Source: Sequoia sempervirens (Eukaryota; Streptophyta; Pinopsida; Cupressales; Cupressaceae). Taken from it: a DNA stretch of 64,000 nt. The translations under genes and the position numbers were made by a program. The stretch spans positions 62,001 to 126,000 of the forward strand of contig VDFB02115076.1 of NCBI GenBank assembly GCA_007258455.2. Direction: 5' to 3'. Within the stretch, counting starts at the first letter, position 1. Each line of letters opens with the position of its first letter. Shown here in pieces: positions 22,646 to 35,090 of the stretch. Below the pieces are notes generated by a model, which worked only from the letters and a program-made list of their open reading frames with translations, had not been told where the DNA came from and did no database searches.

Positions 22646-25600
22646 TGATGTGATTTTCATGACCGCAAACACAGAATAAATTTTCCCCATGTATACTCTA
22701 TCATCTCTTGAACAAAGTATTCAACATGCTAAGATTGTGAGTGAGTTCATGCTTTCAACTCCAAGGTTTTGATAATGCAATAGAATACCCTCAGTTGGTT
22801 GAATTTATTGATTTTCTTTGGTATCATGGGGACTTACACAATTATTGACCAATGATAGCAGACCCTTGATTAAAGGGTTTCCACGTGGTTTGAATGATTT
22901 GGTAGGTAAGCACAAGTTTCCTAACACTAACAAAAAATGAACTGAATTTAAATGAGTGCAGGGCCTAAGAAGTTTATGTTCTATCTAAGGACGAGACCTT
23001 AGGATCAATATCAACGGACTTCAGCGGACTTTGCTCCTCCTCATGTTGGACCCAACTTACACAAAGTTGGTGCAATCTTCAAAGGGAGTGACAAAGAGGT
23101 TTTCAAATTATAAATCAACATGAGTACCATCAGAACGATGCATACAAACACATCAACCACAATCGAAGTTAAGTTTGTAATATTTTCTAGTTGACCACAC
23201 AAGGCAAACTTGCCGTCAGCAAGCTGCTAGTGGTATGGATTAAAAGAAGTTGCCTTGATTAACTCCACAAGTCCACAACTAACATCTACTAGCATGAAAA
23301 TGAAAACTACTCTACTTATGCTACTTGAAGTTGAAGGGATGAAGAAACGCACTGGCTGTATAACAAAGACAAATTCACAATTCAATGAAAGATATTTTAT
23401 TATAATAGTTTTCACAATAATCTCTTACAAAGTTTTCAAAGGAAAAATTTCCTTCTTCAAACTACGCTATGCTAAGATATCATGACTAAAGTGTCTCTGC
23501 TCTACTCTCTAGTCTGAGCTCTAAACTCTAATGTCTAATGATACAAATGAGGGGGAATGCCCCTTTATATAGCTGGCCAAGTCCAACGGATGACTCAGAT
23601 TACAATCGGATGGATGGCCTAGATTATGCCACCTTAGCCCTAAACAAGATTCACCCTAAAAACTGCCACAAAGAAGAGTGGGGTAATAAATGAGCAATTA
23701 ATGGCCACCATCTTCTAGAAGATTCCAGCCTGGAAATGCCTTCACACTACTTCAACTTCTTGGACTGGTACGATAGGCACGTTCTTGATCTGACTTCAAG
23801 GTGGCAACCTTTTAACCTATTTGACAATGCCTGAGATTTCATCTTTTCCTTCATTCCAAAATTAGAAGACTCTCTTGTCTTGGATTCACGCTTGCCATTC
23901 GCCCGACTGCGTTTGGTTCATATTGGGTCTTTGAGGAGAAATTCCAACACTTAGCCAATCCTCCCAAGTACTTGCTTCATGATTCTATCATCTTGAACTA
24001 TTTGATTCATCACTTCATGTCATCACCTCTTGGTATCGACGTTCCTCCTGCAAAACAAGCAAGGAGAAGAGCATCATAACACTTCATAATATAAACCCAC
24101 CCTACTTACCTGATTTTCATGTTTTAACTTCCAAGGGTTCATTGTTTTTCTCTAGCCAACTTTGCTTTCTTCATGATCTGTAAGCTAGGGAATATAACAC
24201 CTGTACATCATACTTCAATGCCTTAGACAAATTTTCAACTTCTTCAAGGGCATATTTAAGACATGCACTTTTAAAATCATCCTTCAAAAGTGTTAACTTC
24301 AATTGCATCTTTTTCACTTTTCCAGCTGAGGCGTTTACTCTGACATTTCATTCAACCCTAGCTCGAGCAAAATGTTTTCATCAGGATTTTTATCAAAAAT
24401 TATCTAGGCGCCCAACTTCAAATTCATCTGTCAAGGTGTTTTCAACACATTTTATTCCTTGGCTTATAAAGTTTTTCAGATTTTCCTTAGGAAATTCATC
24501 AACCCTGTGCCCCTCAAAAAAAATCTTCACCTCAGAGTCCTTGGTAAGCTGTGGAGGACTTTGAAATCAATTCTTCATCGAAGGCGTCCATTACCCAGAA
24601 GAAAATTTCCTTCAGAAAGCACCAAATTCATGTGTCTCCAAACAAAGGGGTACATTTAATTTTTGAATTTTAAACCTTAGAAAAAATATTTCTCCATCAA
24701 ATTTATTTTCATTCTTCACATCTGGGCATAATTTCTTTGCTCTTCCTTGACAATTTTCATCATCCTTGCGAAGCTGGCATCCTCTGATTTCCTCTCACCA
24801 ATTTTATTCATGCCTTGGTGAATTTCTCTTGTCTTCTCCAACATGGGTGTATTTTTCCTAGAGAGTGAAATTAAAAATATTAACACTTAGGAAAAATGTC
24901 TTATCAATATCATCAATATTTGTCATCAAGGAGGAATTTGAATTTCACCCTAGAAAATTTTCCCCCATTCAATTTTAATCATGGCGCATGTCACAGGTTG
25001 AGGAGAACTTAACATTTTCAATGCCTTAGCAACCTTTTCAAATTTTATCAAGTATGCACCTTGGGCGCATTTAGCACCTTAAGGAGGATAAACATTTCAA
25101 CAACATATTTGACTCTTTGACCTTCTTCTAAACTTGGTGCATTTGAGGGGGTGAGAGGGATGGGTGCATTCTAGGCATGGAGGATGAAATTCAGTACTTA
25201 AAAATTTTCTCCACACCTGCTTCTGCCTACTTATTGATGCCCTGATATATATAGTAAATCCTCTAATTTTCACATCTTTGAAGCTCATATTGATTTGAAA
25301 TTTTAACCACGTGATCCTCATGACCTACTTAGCTTGTTCACACTGCCATCATGAGCTGACCTGCTAAAAATAGTATGTTTATGAAGGTAGTTTACTATTT
25401 ATAGCAACTGCCTGTTTCTGAGACTTCCACAACTCTGTTTGACTTGAAATTCGAATGACGTGCTCCTCATTGAGTGACCTGCCTATTCACATTGGCACCT
25501 ACTGCCAATTTACTATTTTTAGCCGGTTTCTAGAATGCCTTACTATAAATAGTAAGTGCTCCGTTTGCCTTCAAATTTTACCGGTGGATAGCTTGAATGA

Positions 25601-26636
25601 TGCTGATCGCAGTGTGATACACCGTTTTTCAAAAATTCTGACATTTTACCCCTCATTTTGGGTCCCAAAGTTGGAAACCCTAATTTGACTTGCATGTATA
25701 TCAAACGACCCCCGTTTGACTTCGTTTTTATTGCACTTCGCCCTGTTTGTGTTTCTGATGCACTGGGCAGCTGCCGGAATGGAACTACTAAAAATAGTAA
25801 GTCACTAAAAACTGATTATCTTGCTTTGCATGTCACACCATTACGTAGCTCTCGAAAAGCCCACAAGGAATCATCAGACATGCAAAGAAAAACCTGACAT
25901 GCAAACCCTAAAAATAGCCTCTGAAGGTTGAACTATGAAAAAGTTATGATCCTAGATTGCATGTTACACCATTGTGAAGGTCTCAAAAAACCCACAAGGA
26001 ATGTTCAGACATGCAAAGAAAATCTCAACATGCAAACCCTAAAAATAGCCTCTCAAGGCTAAATACTGAAAGTCATCGTTTCATTTTGCATGTTATATCA
26101 GTGCGTAGGTTTTTGAAAACCCAGAAAGAATCTCTAGACATGCATTGAAGAACATTGCATGCAAACCCTAAAATCTGCTCTGGAAGCTGAACTTGCTAAA
26201 AATAGACAGTTGTCTGTTCTGGCTCAAAATTTGCAGACGAGTAGCTTGACATGTTCTAGATGTAGTGTAATGATCAAAACTCCAAAAGTGCTAAGAGAAT
26301 GCCCTGAATTGAACACTTACTAAAAATAGTAAGTTTGCGGAGTTCGATGAAATTTAGCTGGGAACCTGCTGGAAGCATGCTAACAATAATGTTAGTCTCA
26401 TATTTCAACTTACTTACTCCATTTGAACTCAAATTGACCAAAAAATATAAACCCTAATTCTTAGACTTGGCTGAAATTTCATGTTTAAGCTCACAGACGG
26501 GCACATACCTGGAAAGGCATACAACAGAAGAGAGACAGAGAGAGAGAAACAAAACCAAAGCCAAAAGATGAGGAACAGAGCAAAAATTAGGGGGTCCCCA
26601 TTTTGAATGGGGTGATGTGTGAAAAAGGTCACAACA
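22646..26636 (-). repeat. Second copy of family-1 5' LTR
   Basis: Equivalent to 8347-12336. It is identical over 22646 to about 22803 and from about 23431 to 26636, but 22804-23430 differs by many substitutions and small indels. In that patch several diagnostic bases match LTR A rather than LTR B. PBS at 22620-22638. The CTA(A/T)4TAG array is at 25364-26329. Confidence 0.85.
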
Positions 26637-27911
26637 TGATATTTGAAATTTACTCATGAAATTCACAATTCTAATCCACCAAGCAAAGTGGTGGTAGTCT
26701 ACACAATGCAAGTGGAAGGAAAGAGAAAGGACAAAGGAAAATGAAGGGAAGGTGGAACTGAAGGAATGCAACATGTAGAGGGAAGAGACCAAGTAGATAA
26801 GGAGGAAGTCTAGATAAAGAACAAGCATGGGATCACCAATCCACACACTTTCAAATGTTTCCAACTCATGGAACATTTCACTTACCTAGCATGTCTAATG
26901 CAGGAGCACCCAAGTTCACAAGCAAGCGTGCATCACCCAAAAAGATTTGTCTTTTCTTTTCTTGTTCGTTTTTCTTATTTGTTTTGTTTGTTGGAGTTGA
27001 TGATCAATTTCCTAAGGATTGTAGTTGGTTCTTGGCTAAATTTCTTAATTAACTTGAAGAGGATCCAATTGGGTGTTTGTGTTTCAAATTGAAGAAGATT
27101 TGAGTTGAATTAAACATGTTATGGAAATGAAATTTTTTTGCTCCTATCTAAATAATTGTGGAAGTTTTTGACCATCTTGGATGCCTTTGAATGCTCATAG
27201 GTCCTTTTGGGCACTGAATCTTCGCCTAGACTTATCTTCTAAGGAATTGTGGAACTCCGATAGGTATGTGGATTGTAGGAGTTCAAGGAGTTTCAAGACG
27301 CATTCCGAACCCCCTCAAATCCCCGTAGGTGTCCTTAAAGCCCAATTTTCCCACAAGTTTGTATGTGGCAGAACTTGCTCGCTATACCAAATTTATCCCT
27401 AACATTCACGAGTCTCCATAAGATGCAAATTGCCCCAAGTTCTCTACAAAGTGATGAATGGCGGATCTTTTTATGCTATTTGGACTTGTCTGCATACCCC
27501 CTAAACTCCTACAATTCCTCATACCCCTCAAAACCCCGCAATAAGTTAATTTCCCTCAAAATCAACAATTGTGGAATTTCCAACCATATTTGGATACCCC
27601 TTGGACTTCCATTATCCAAAACTCCAAAAAATGACAAGTAGGTAGTTATAACAACCTTGCATGCGGATTTCATGAGAAAATGAAGGTGTGACACATGACC
27701 CATCATGTTTGTATGTGAGTGGCCACCACCTTTGGCTTGTTACTCTATAAATTGAGATCATGTGTACAAGGGATTTCTGGGGCAACTTCTTCTGCCAGTG
27801 TGAGAGTTTCAAAGAATTTTCTATAGTTTAGAGAACGGTTTCAAGGCGAGTGCTAAGAAGGCTTGTGTGGTTATTTTAAGGCTTAATGCCAAGGCATGTA
27901 TGGTACCAAGT

Positions 27912-29545
27912 TGTCATATCCCTCCCCAAAATGGTAACACATTGAAATGAAAGTAATAATATATATTGACAATTTACAGATATTATATTTTTAAATATGA
28001 AGTATTAAAATACAAGATCAAAATAAAGTAATTATTTTAATATATGAAACATTAAAGTACAAGATCAAAATAAAGTAATTATTTTAATAAATGGAGTATT
28101 AAAGTACAAGATCAAAATAAAGTAATAAAATAAATATAAATCTGAAATATCAGTATTGATGTTAAAATTATTAATATAGGCATTATAAATAATAAGCATT
28201 AACACCAAATGTCTTGTGCAACTAGTGTTAATAAATATATAAACCAAACCTTGAGATTCGGTGCCTCCAAAAACAAACAAACACAAAAAAAGGCTAAACT
28301 AACAAATAAGTAAGCAAAGTATCGATCTCCCAAAGGTAGCGATGAAGTCAGACTCAATGGTGCCGACTCTTCCATAACGATTAGACTAGAGTCACGTCCC
28401 TTGCTGAAGGCTATCCAATATTTAAGGAGGGACTGCTGCAGGGAAAAAGAGGCATTGGTGACTGAAAAAATAAATGGAAAAGTCTGCAGATCAATCAGGA
28501 ATAAAAAGGTAAGTGTCTTTCATGAATTTAAATAAGAAGTGATAAAAGCTTTATGTATTTAGAGAATTAAATTTGTTAAATACATTATGAATTTGGATGT
28601 TGATGATTGGCAAGTAGGTTAGGAATTTAAATAATAGTTGATGATTGATAAATGTGTTTAAATATATTATGATTGATAAATATTTTTAAATATATTATGA
28701 TTAATAAATATATTGCTGATGATTGATAAATACAATCTACATATAATGATCTTTATTTAGTTGATGTTATTTATTAATGTCATTTTGGAGTAATAATATT
28801 ATTCATGCTACTAATTATTATAGCATTGCTAATATGTTATTTTGAATTAGATAACTAATTATGTTATTTTGATATATTCTATCATAACTATTGTGTATGC
28901 AATTGCATCTATCTTGTTATTTATCTTTATAGAACAACCATGGAAGAAGTGAGGAAAAGACTACTAGTAGGTTGAGCAGATACTAGACATCCTCCCAAGT
29001 ACACCACTCCATGATGGAATGACTAAGTGTGCCTCTTGGAGCTAAGGGGGTGATATTCGCTCTTGGGCTTAGGAGGAGATGTTTACAAGCCTCCTATAGT
29101 AAGCTCTTCCCAAGGGCTCTACATGGATTGATTCAAAGGGTTTCAACCATAAGAGGGGTGGATAATATAGACCACCCTTTGCAGAATGGCTAATTGCGCC
29201 AAATGAGGACCAAGAGGGATGTAATATATGCTCTTGGGCTTGGTGTGATAGCTTCAGGCGGACCTATCATGATTTTCATCCACTCCCCCTTATGATCCAA
29301 CTCTCAATGTGAATTATAAATATTATGTGGTTTAAAATATTTGCATGATATGAATAGATAAACACTTATTATATGTTTGATTATGTGAATTATATTCCAA
29401 CATTATCTAAAATAATTTGCAAGACCTAAACCAAGATTCATTCCTCTTAAAGCATCTAATTGGTAGATCATAACCCTAACTGCATTAACTTGTGCTTCTA
29501 GGTCAGGAATTACTAATTAGGGTTATCCCAAAAGGGGACATTACA
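27912..29545 (+). mobile_element. Second copy of solo LTR
   Basis: Same as 13612-15245, with CAAGT flanks at 27907-27911 and 29546-29550. It is part of the duplicated block and not an independent insertion. Confidence 0.8.
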
Positions 29546-30249
29546 CAAGTATGTATGCATGTTGAACTGTAATGTATTAAAACATCATTTACTTCCCTTG
29601 TAAGTTGTTCATTTGATTATTAATAGAAAAATTCAATATTTTTTGAAGTTGAAGTTTGTTGCTTGACTCAGTAGCTTGAAAAGGCCCCTAAGTCTTGACT
29701 ACATAAAAAAAAATACTAAAAACTTGCAAACCTCACTATTCTACAACTCTATAAATCTTCATGATCATTACCAGTATGATCCCTAAGTGGAATCACTTGC
29801 ATAGACAAAAAGGTTTTCGTCATTTTCTTTCCTAGAAATTAAGGGGTTTATCCTTCAATAAACTTCACACCAAGGGTTTTCGTCCTTGGGAGCAAATAGA
29901 TAAACCAATTCAAACTATTAAAGAAATAAAATATAATCTTTAGGATGCTTCTTTCCCCTAGCTCAACTCTTCTTTTATAATCTTTTATTTACTAATTTAG
30001 CCCTCTTCTAGAAGTGTCTAGATTTTTTTTCTTTTTCAATTTAATATTTCAATTGGCACCTTTGTCCTAATGAAAATTTTTATTATTACTTTAGGCCCTC
30101 TTTTAAAAACACATTATATTGGACCCTTTTCTTTTAAAAATAATTTGTCTTTTGTTAACAATATTATAAAATAAAGCCATTAGGACAACTTAAAATATTA
30201 TTATAATTAATTCCTTAGCTTTATTTAAAAAGGGCACATGACAATCTGC

Positions 30250-32013
30250 TCCTCCCAAAATTTGCATGTCCTCAAGAAAACCCAACTCTCCAACTCTTTC
30301 CAACTAAATATCTCTATAATACTAAGATCCCAAATCATCCTTGGGAGTTGATGTGTTCATTTGCCCAATTCATCAAATTGTGCGAAATTTTCTACAAATT
30401 CCTTATTATTTGTTTTGTTCCTAAAATTTCGAACTTACATGGTGGATTTATGTGGAAAATGCACTCTCCACCATGCTTGCACTATGCTAGTCTAGTATAA
30501 GTAAGAATTGGAAATTCTACCATGAATATTTTATGCATAACATCCATTGCTCCATTAAAGTTTGTCATCCTAGGAAGGTATTGAACCATTAAAATTTGAC
30601 TTGCTTCTTGCACCACTTGTGGGTTCATTGCTTTACAAGCATCATATGTTTGGCCATCAACAACCTCCCTCAAAATATTCGTTTCACATTCTCAAGAGTT
30701 CTAATAAGGTCAAATGCATTGCGAACTTTATGAGCATTATGATGGCACCATGGATTGACAATGAGCCATATTAGGTGAAACACCATTGCCTATTCCACTT
30801 AGACTTTAGTATCAGGTGTCTCAAATAATCACCCAAAATCCATACTCTTATGTATAAACAAATTTGAACTTTAGCAAAATGTTCTATGTGCACTTTGAAC
30901 TTTAGCAAAAGGGTCTATGATTTCCTTGATGAAAAATTTGCAATGATTTAGCATATATGAAGCATCAAGTTTCTGCTAGTATCACTAACTTCATGCCTTG
31001 AGCTATAACTATGAAAGTCAAATTGCTTACCATTAGTTGCTGATTTGAAAATCTTTGTGAGCTCAAAACCAATGTTCTTCTCAAGCGCTTGCCTCTCAAT
31101 AGTGTCTTTTAGGAAATAAATCTCATTTGTTTTTTTGGATTGGAACATCCCTTTCATTTTCCAATCTACAAGCAAGAATGGTCCAAATGTCCTCCTTCTA
31201 TTGTCTTTAAAAGATTTACATCAACACCACTACTTTGGTGATTCAATAATTTGGGATTCTCCAAAAGATTCCTCTTACTTTCATTTCAACAACTATCTCG
31301 TGTGTCACCTTCATATGCATCAAACTCAATCTTAGGGATATTGATGGGCTCAATCTAAGTAGGAACATCTTTTCAATTGTGCTTTCAACAAGTGATAATC
31401 TTTTGACTTCATTTTGTTGGTATTCCATTTTAGAAGTCATTGAGACATAAATTTCCTTACCTTCAACCTATATTGTGGATTCCTCCATGATCTTTTTCCT
31501 TCCAATTTATTGTAACTTTTGATTGTTCTTGTTTCTTTTGCTCAACCAATCCTTTACTGATTATCTGGAGATCCTTGTTGGGTTGGTTTTGTTGAAATCT
31601 TCTCCCTCTCCGTCCCATTTCCAAGTTGTAGAAATATGCAAAAGAGATATGATTTTGACTATCAGGATCAAGATTTTTGTACTCATTGTAACAAGATCTG
31701 ATGTCATGTATTGTATTACTCTACTCCCCAATATTAGGTGGTTCTTTTTGTAAGAACCTTGGCTGAAAAAACTTAGGTGTGGGTCTGATCACATATTGAT
31801 TAATTGTAGATGATCTTCTTTCTACTACTTTGTCCCATTGTTCCAATGTAACAATGAAATGATTCATATTATGCAAAGTTTGTAACATTTCTTATAAAGA
31901 TTCTTGAAATGCTTTATTTCTCCACCTTGCATACCCTTCTTTCATTGACATGCAAGTGATATAATCATCATTTAGCTTCCCTGTAGGTTGGAAAGATCAC
32001 AACTTTAATACCA
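30250..32013 (-). pseudogene. Second copy of decayed minus-strand LTR-element internal region
   Basis: Identical to 15950-17713 in the parts compared, including the candidate PBS at 32001-32013 and the broken ORFs at 30482-30673, 30948-31175 and 31243-31440. Part of the duplicated block. Confidence 0.35.
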
Positions 32014-33057
32014 TTGTAATGTCCCCAATGGAGCTGATTTTTCAATCTTGCAAGAATTGGTGTTTCTTGACAAGGCAAGTGCCAGGAAATTGCCACTTTT
32101 TGATCACCAAGTTCCCAATAGGGCAAGGTGATAGCATATAGTGAACAAGTGTCAATGGACCACTTCCTTATGAATTAGCAAATCAATTAATGTATCTTTG
32201 TCAAGTACTGAAATTAATCAATGAAATATTACAATGAGTTAATATTATTGGATTAATGGCACCACTCAAACCCTTATACCAAATTATATTATGCAAATGG
32301 TGTTAAATCACATCAATGTGGAACAATCAAGAATCAATTAAGATGGAGCTAATCAATCAAACATACTGCCGACACATGCTAACAAGAATTATATACTAAT
32401 GGTACAACTTGTTATAATTAATTTATGAAATTTGGAAACTACAATTTTTTATAATAATCTTATTTCCTATTTTATGGAATGATTAAATGGAAAATCTAAA
32501 CATTAAATCAACAACAATGAATTGACCTAGAAATATTCAATATATAAAGACTAATGGGATTAATCTAACGACTTACAACTACTAGAAACTGCAAAATATG
32601 ATAACAGTCCTTGCACTTGTTGTATGGTAGAACTAAATAGTGAAATTAATAGAAATGATTTGTGATCCTTGTTGACTATATGGATGACCTGCTAATGTTA
32701 TATCAGTAATATCTCATGTGTACGGCCTGATAGAGCTTGCTCAATTTGTATGGTAGCTATAATCTCTTGGTATAGTCATAATGTTGTAGGCAATCAACAG
32801 CATAATTTTTATCAACTAATCTGATTTTTTGAACTATACTTGAGTCCCTTGTACAATGGTGCCTAGTTTTGCAAATGGTCTAGCTAATGGTCTGGCCACT
32901 CTATTTGTTATGTAACCTGTATGGCCTTTTTGGAGGAGAACAACACTAGTAGAAAGATGATACAATAATCTTCAACAATGGATAAAAATTATTGGTACGG
33001 ATAGCATAAGTGACAACAAAGTATGTAATAAATAATATGCAAACACAAATGAGATTC

Positions 33058-33075
33058 AAACCAGTAGCACTTGTT
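33058..33075 (+). repeat. LINE target-site duplication, 5' copy
   Basis: AAACCAGTAGCACTTGTT, matching AAACCAGCAACACTTGTT at 39491-39508 with two mismatches. It marks the left boundary of the LINE. Confidence 0.85.
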
Positions 33076-33568
33076 GAGTTTTGGATGGCGTGGGTGAGCG
33101 GCTCTGACCTGCTGGTTCGTACCCGCTAGGGCCGACCTACATGTCGCCATTTCTTGTTGCATGCATGTCTGGGTTGCAGATCAGTGTTCAGTTCATCGGT
33201 TTCTTAGCGTCTGCGGGGGTGAGGTGTTTCGGTAGCGAGACTTCTGCTTTGTCTCTTGTTTCTGTTGGGTTGCCAATTGGTGCTTTCGATGTTTGTTACC
33301 AGTGAGGGCTTGAAGGAGGTTGCGGTGAGATGGCTTGGTGTGGATTGGGGGTTTATTCTTTCTAGGGGTAGCTCTTTCTTGGCTGCGTGGTGATTAGTGT
33401 GGTAATGGAGGTTGGACCTATCTTGGGGTTGTTTTGTCCTGGCTGCAGGGTTTTTGCTATAGGAGATCTGGCAAGGGTTGTGGGCGTTTTTTATTTGGTG
33501 GTTGTGGGTAAATTGGTGGCTTTCTTTATTTTTGCTTGCAGGCCCGTCTCGGGGGTGTGAGCAGTACC

Positions 33569-35090
33569 ATGGCCAGTGGAGAATCATCTGGCTCATCCCT
33601 CTTTGAACTTTCGCTCGACATTGGGTGCTAAGGCATCATCCCATGTTGCGAAGGTTTTTGATAATAATTTATTTTCATCGGATATAGGGTTTGATGGATT
33701 GGGCTTGTCTGGTGGTCCACGGATTACAAAAAATCAATGGCTATCTAGAATAGTGCAAGGAGAGGCCGAATGTTGTGATTCTAATGGAGATGATGACAAA
33801 GGATATTGATTATTACTCAAGGCATTCCCTGTACCGCAAGTTCTTGGGATTGAGAATCTCCTTGCAATTCTTGGAAGCCTAGGCCCAGAGGACTTGGATG
33901 CCTGAGGGGGAGATGGAGATTTGGCTTCTAGAAAACAGCTATTTTATGGTTACATTTGACTACATGGTTGATCAGAACAGGGATTTTGAGGGGGGTCCTT
34001 ACTTTTACAACCAGGTGGGATTGTTTATTAAACCCTAGCATGCGAGCTTCAACCTAACTGAGGAGCTTCCGAGTCGGGTTCTAGTTTGGGTTCGCTTGTC
34101 GAGGCTTCTAGTTGAATGCTGGTGTGATGATGTTTTGTATTTACTAGCCTCAAGATTGGGTAGACCTGTTGGCTTGTTGCAGCAGAAACAATTCAAGAAG
34201 GTAATGACATATGCTTGGTTTTGTGTGGAAATTGATTTAAGTAAACCATTGTCAGATTCTATAAATGTGTGTGCAGGAGAGTATTCATGGGTGCAGCAAC
34301 TGGACTATGAGACCTTACCTTTTCGATGTCATTATTTCCATGAGTATGGCCGATTACAGCGGAGATGTCCAAAGGCCAAGCCTTTGGCAACTCAATCTTC
34401 ACAACCTCCTCGTAACCCACCTAGGATGGATAAGGGCAAGGATCCTATTCCGAGTAGTGGCGTAGGGGATGATGGTTTTACTCCTGTCAGAGCTCAGAAC
34501 AAAAACAATGTGAAAAAAAGGACTCTAAAGGAAAGGCAGGATGATGTTTGTTTTAATAGATTCGAGGTTTTGGATGACCTCAACCAACAGGAAGTCAATC
34601 CGGGATTGTTAGATTTGGATCAAGGGATTATAGATACTGAATAGCTTAGACCTCCTGTTGAGGTAGTACAAGTTAACCAGCAGGAAGTGAATGTGGGTTT
34701 ACCAAGCTTTGAACAGAATGGGGGAGGTTCAAGGCATGAAGGGCTCAGTCTGGGGTCCCTCTTTCTCTGCAGGATGACGAGACTATGATTTTGGAAACAG
34801 ATCAACAGATGGTGGCTCAGGAGGAGTTGGGTTGTGTTGTTGAAGCAGTGAAGGGCAGTGAGGCTTTGCATCATCCATCACGGTGATCGAGCACAGAGGT
34901 TGGTAAGAATAGTAAGTTGTCTCCTCATTTGGGTATTTTGCAAAAAGATCTAGAGAAAGGGGGGGCAGAGAAAGCTTCTAAGCTTGGTAGGAAGAAAGAT
35001 GTGGAAAAGATTAAAATGATAGGGGAGATGTTGGTGGAGTCAGGTTCAGTCAAGACTCTCGATTCACATTTCTCGAGTGCCTTCAAATGA
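33569..35090 (+). pseudogene. LINE ORF1 (nucleic-acid-binding protein), degenerate
   Basis: The probable start is the ATG at 33569 (ACCATGG context), but that frame stops after 20 codons and others continue it. The best-preserved piece is 34060-34644. It has a DUF4283-like stretch (RVLVWVRLSRLLVECW...VLYLLASRLGRPV), a zinc-knuckle-like segment and a basic tail with FTPV and NRFEVLDD. The knuckle reads CHYFHEYGRLQRRCP: the second Cys and the His of the usual CHxCHEYGH...C pattern are replaced, so it could not bind zinc normally. The final TGA at 35088 overlaps the ORF2 ATG as ATGA, an arrangement suggesting coupled translation. Plant LINE ORF1 proteins bind the element RNA. Confidence 0.75.

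Larger units (their letters stand above)
21048..33355. repeat. Right copy of ~12.3-kb duplicated block
   Basis: Matches 6749-19055. It holds the truncated gag, LTR, solo LTR, decayed minus-strand element and LINE 5' end in the same order, and then continues into the rest of the LINE where the left copy is cut by the gap. Confidence 0.9.

Noticed and set aside
33204..33596. 130-codon minus-strand ORF in the LINE 5' region
   Set aside because: Antisense to the LINE 5' UTR and ORF1 start, with low-complexity composition and no motif; the plus-strand LINE reading explains the region.
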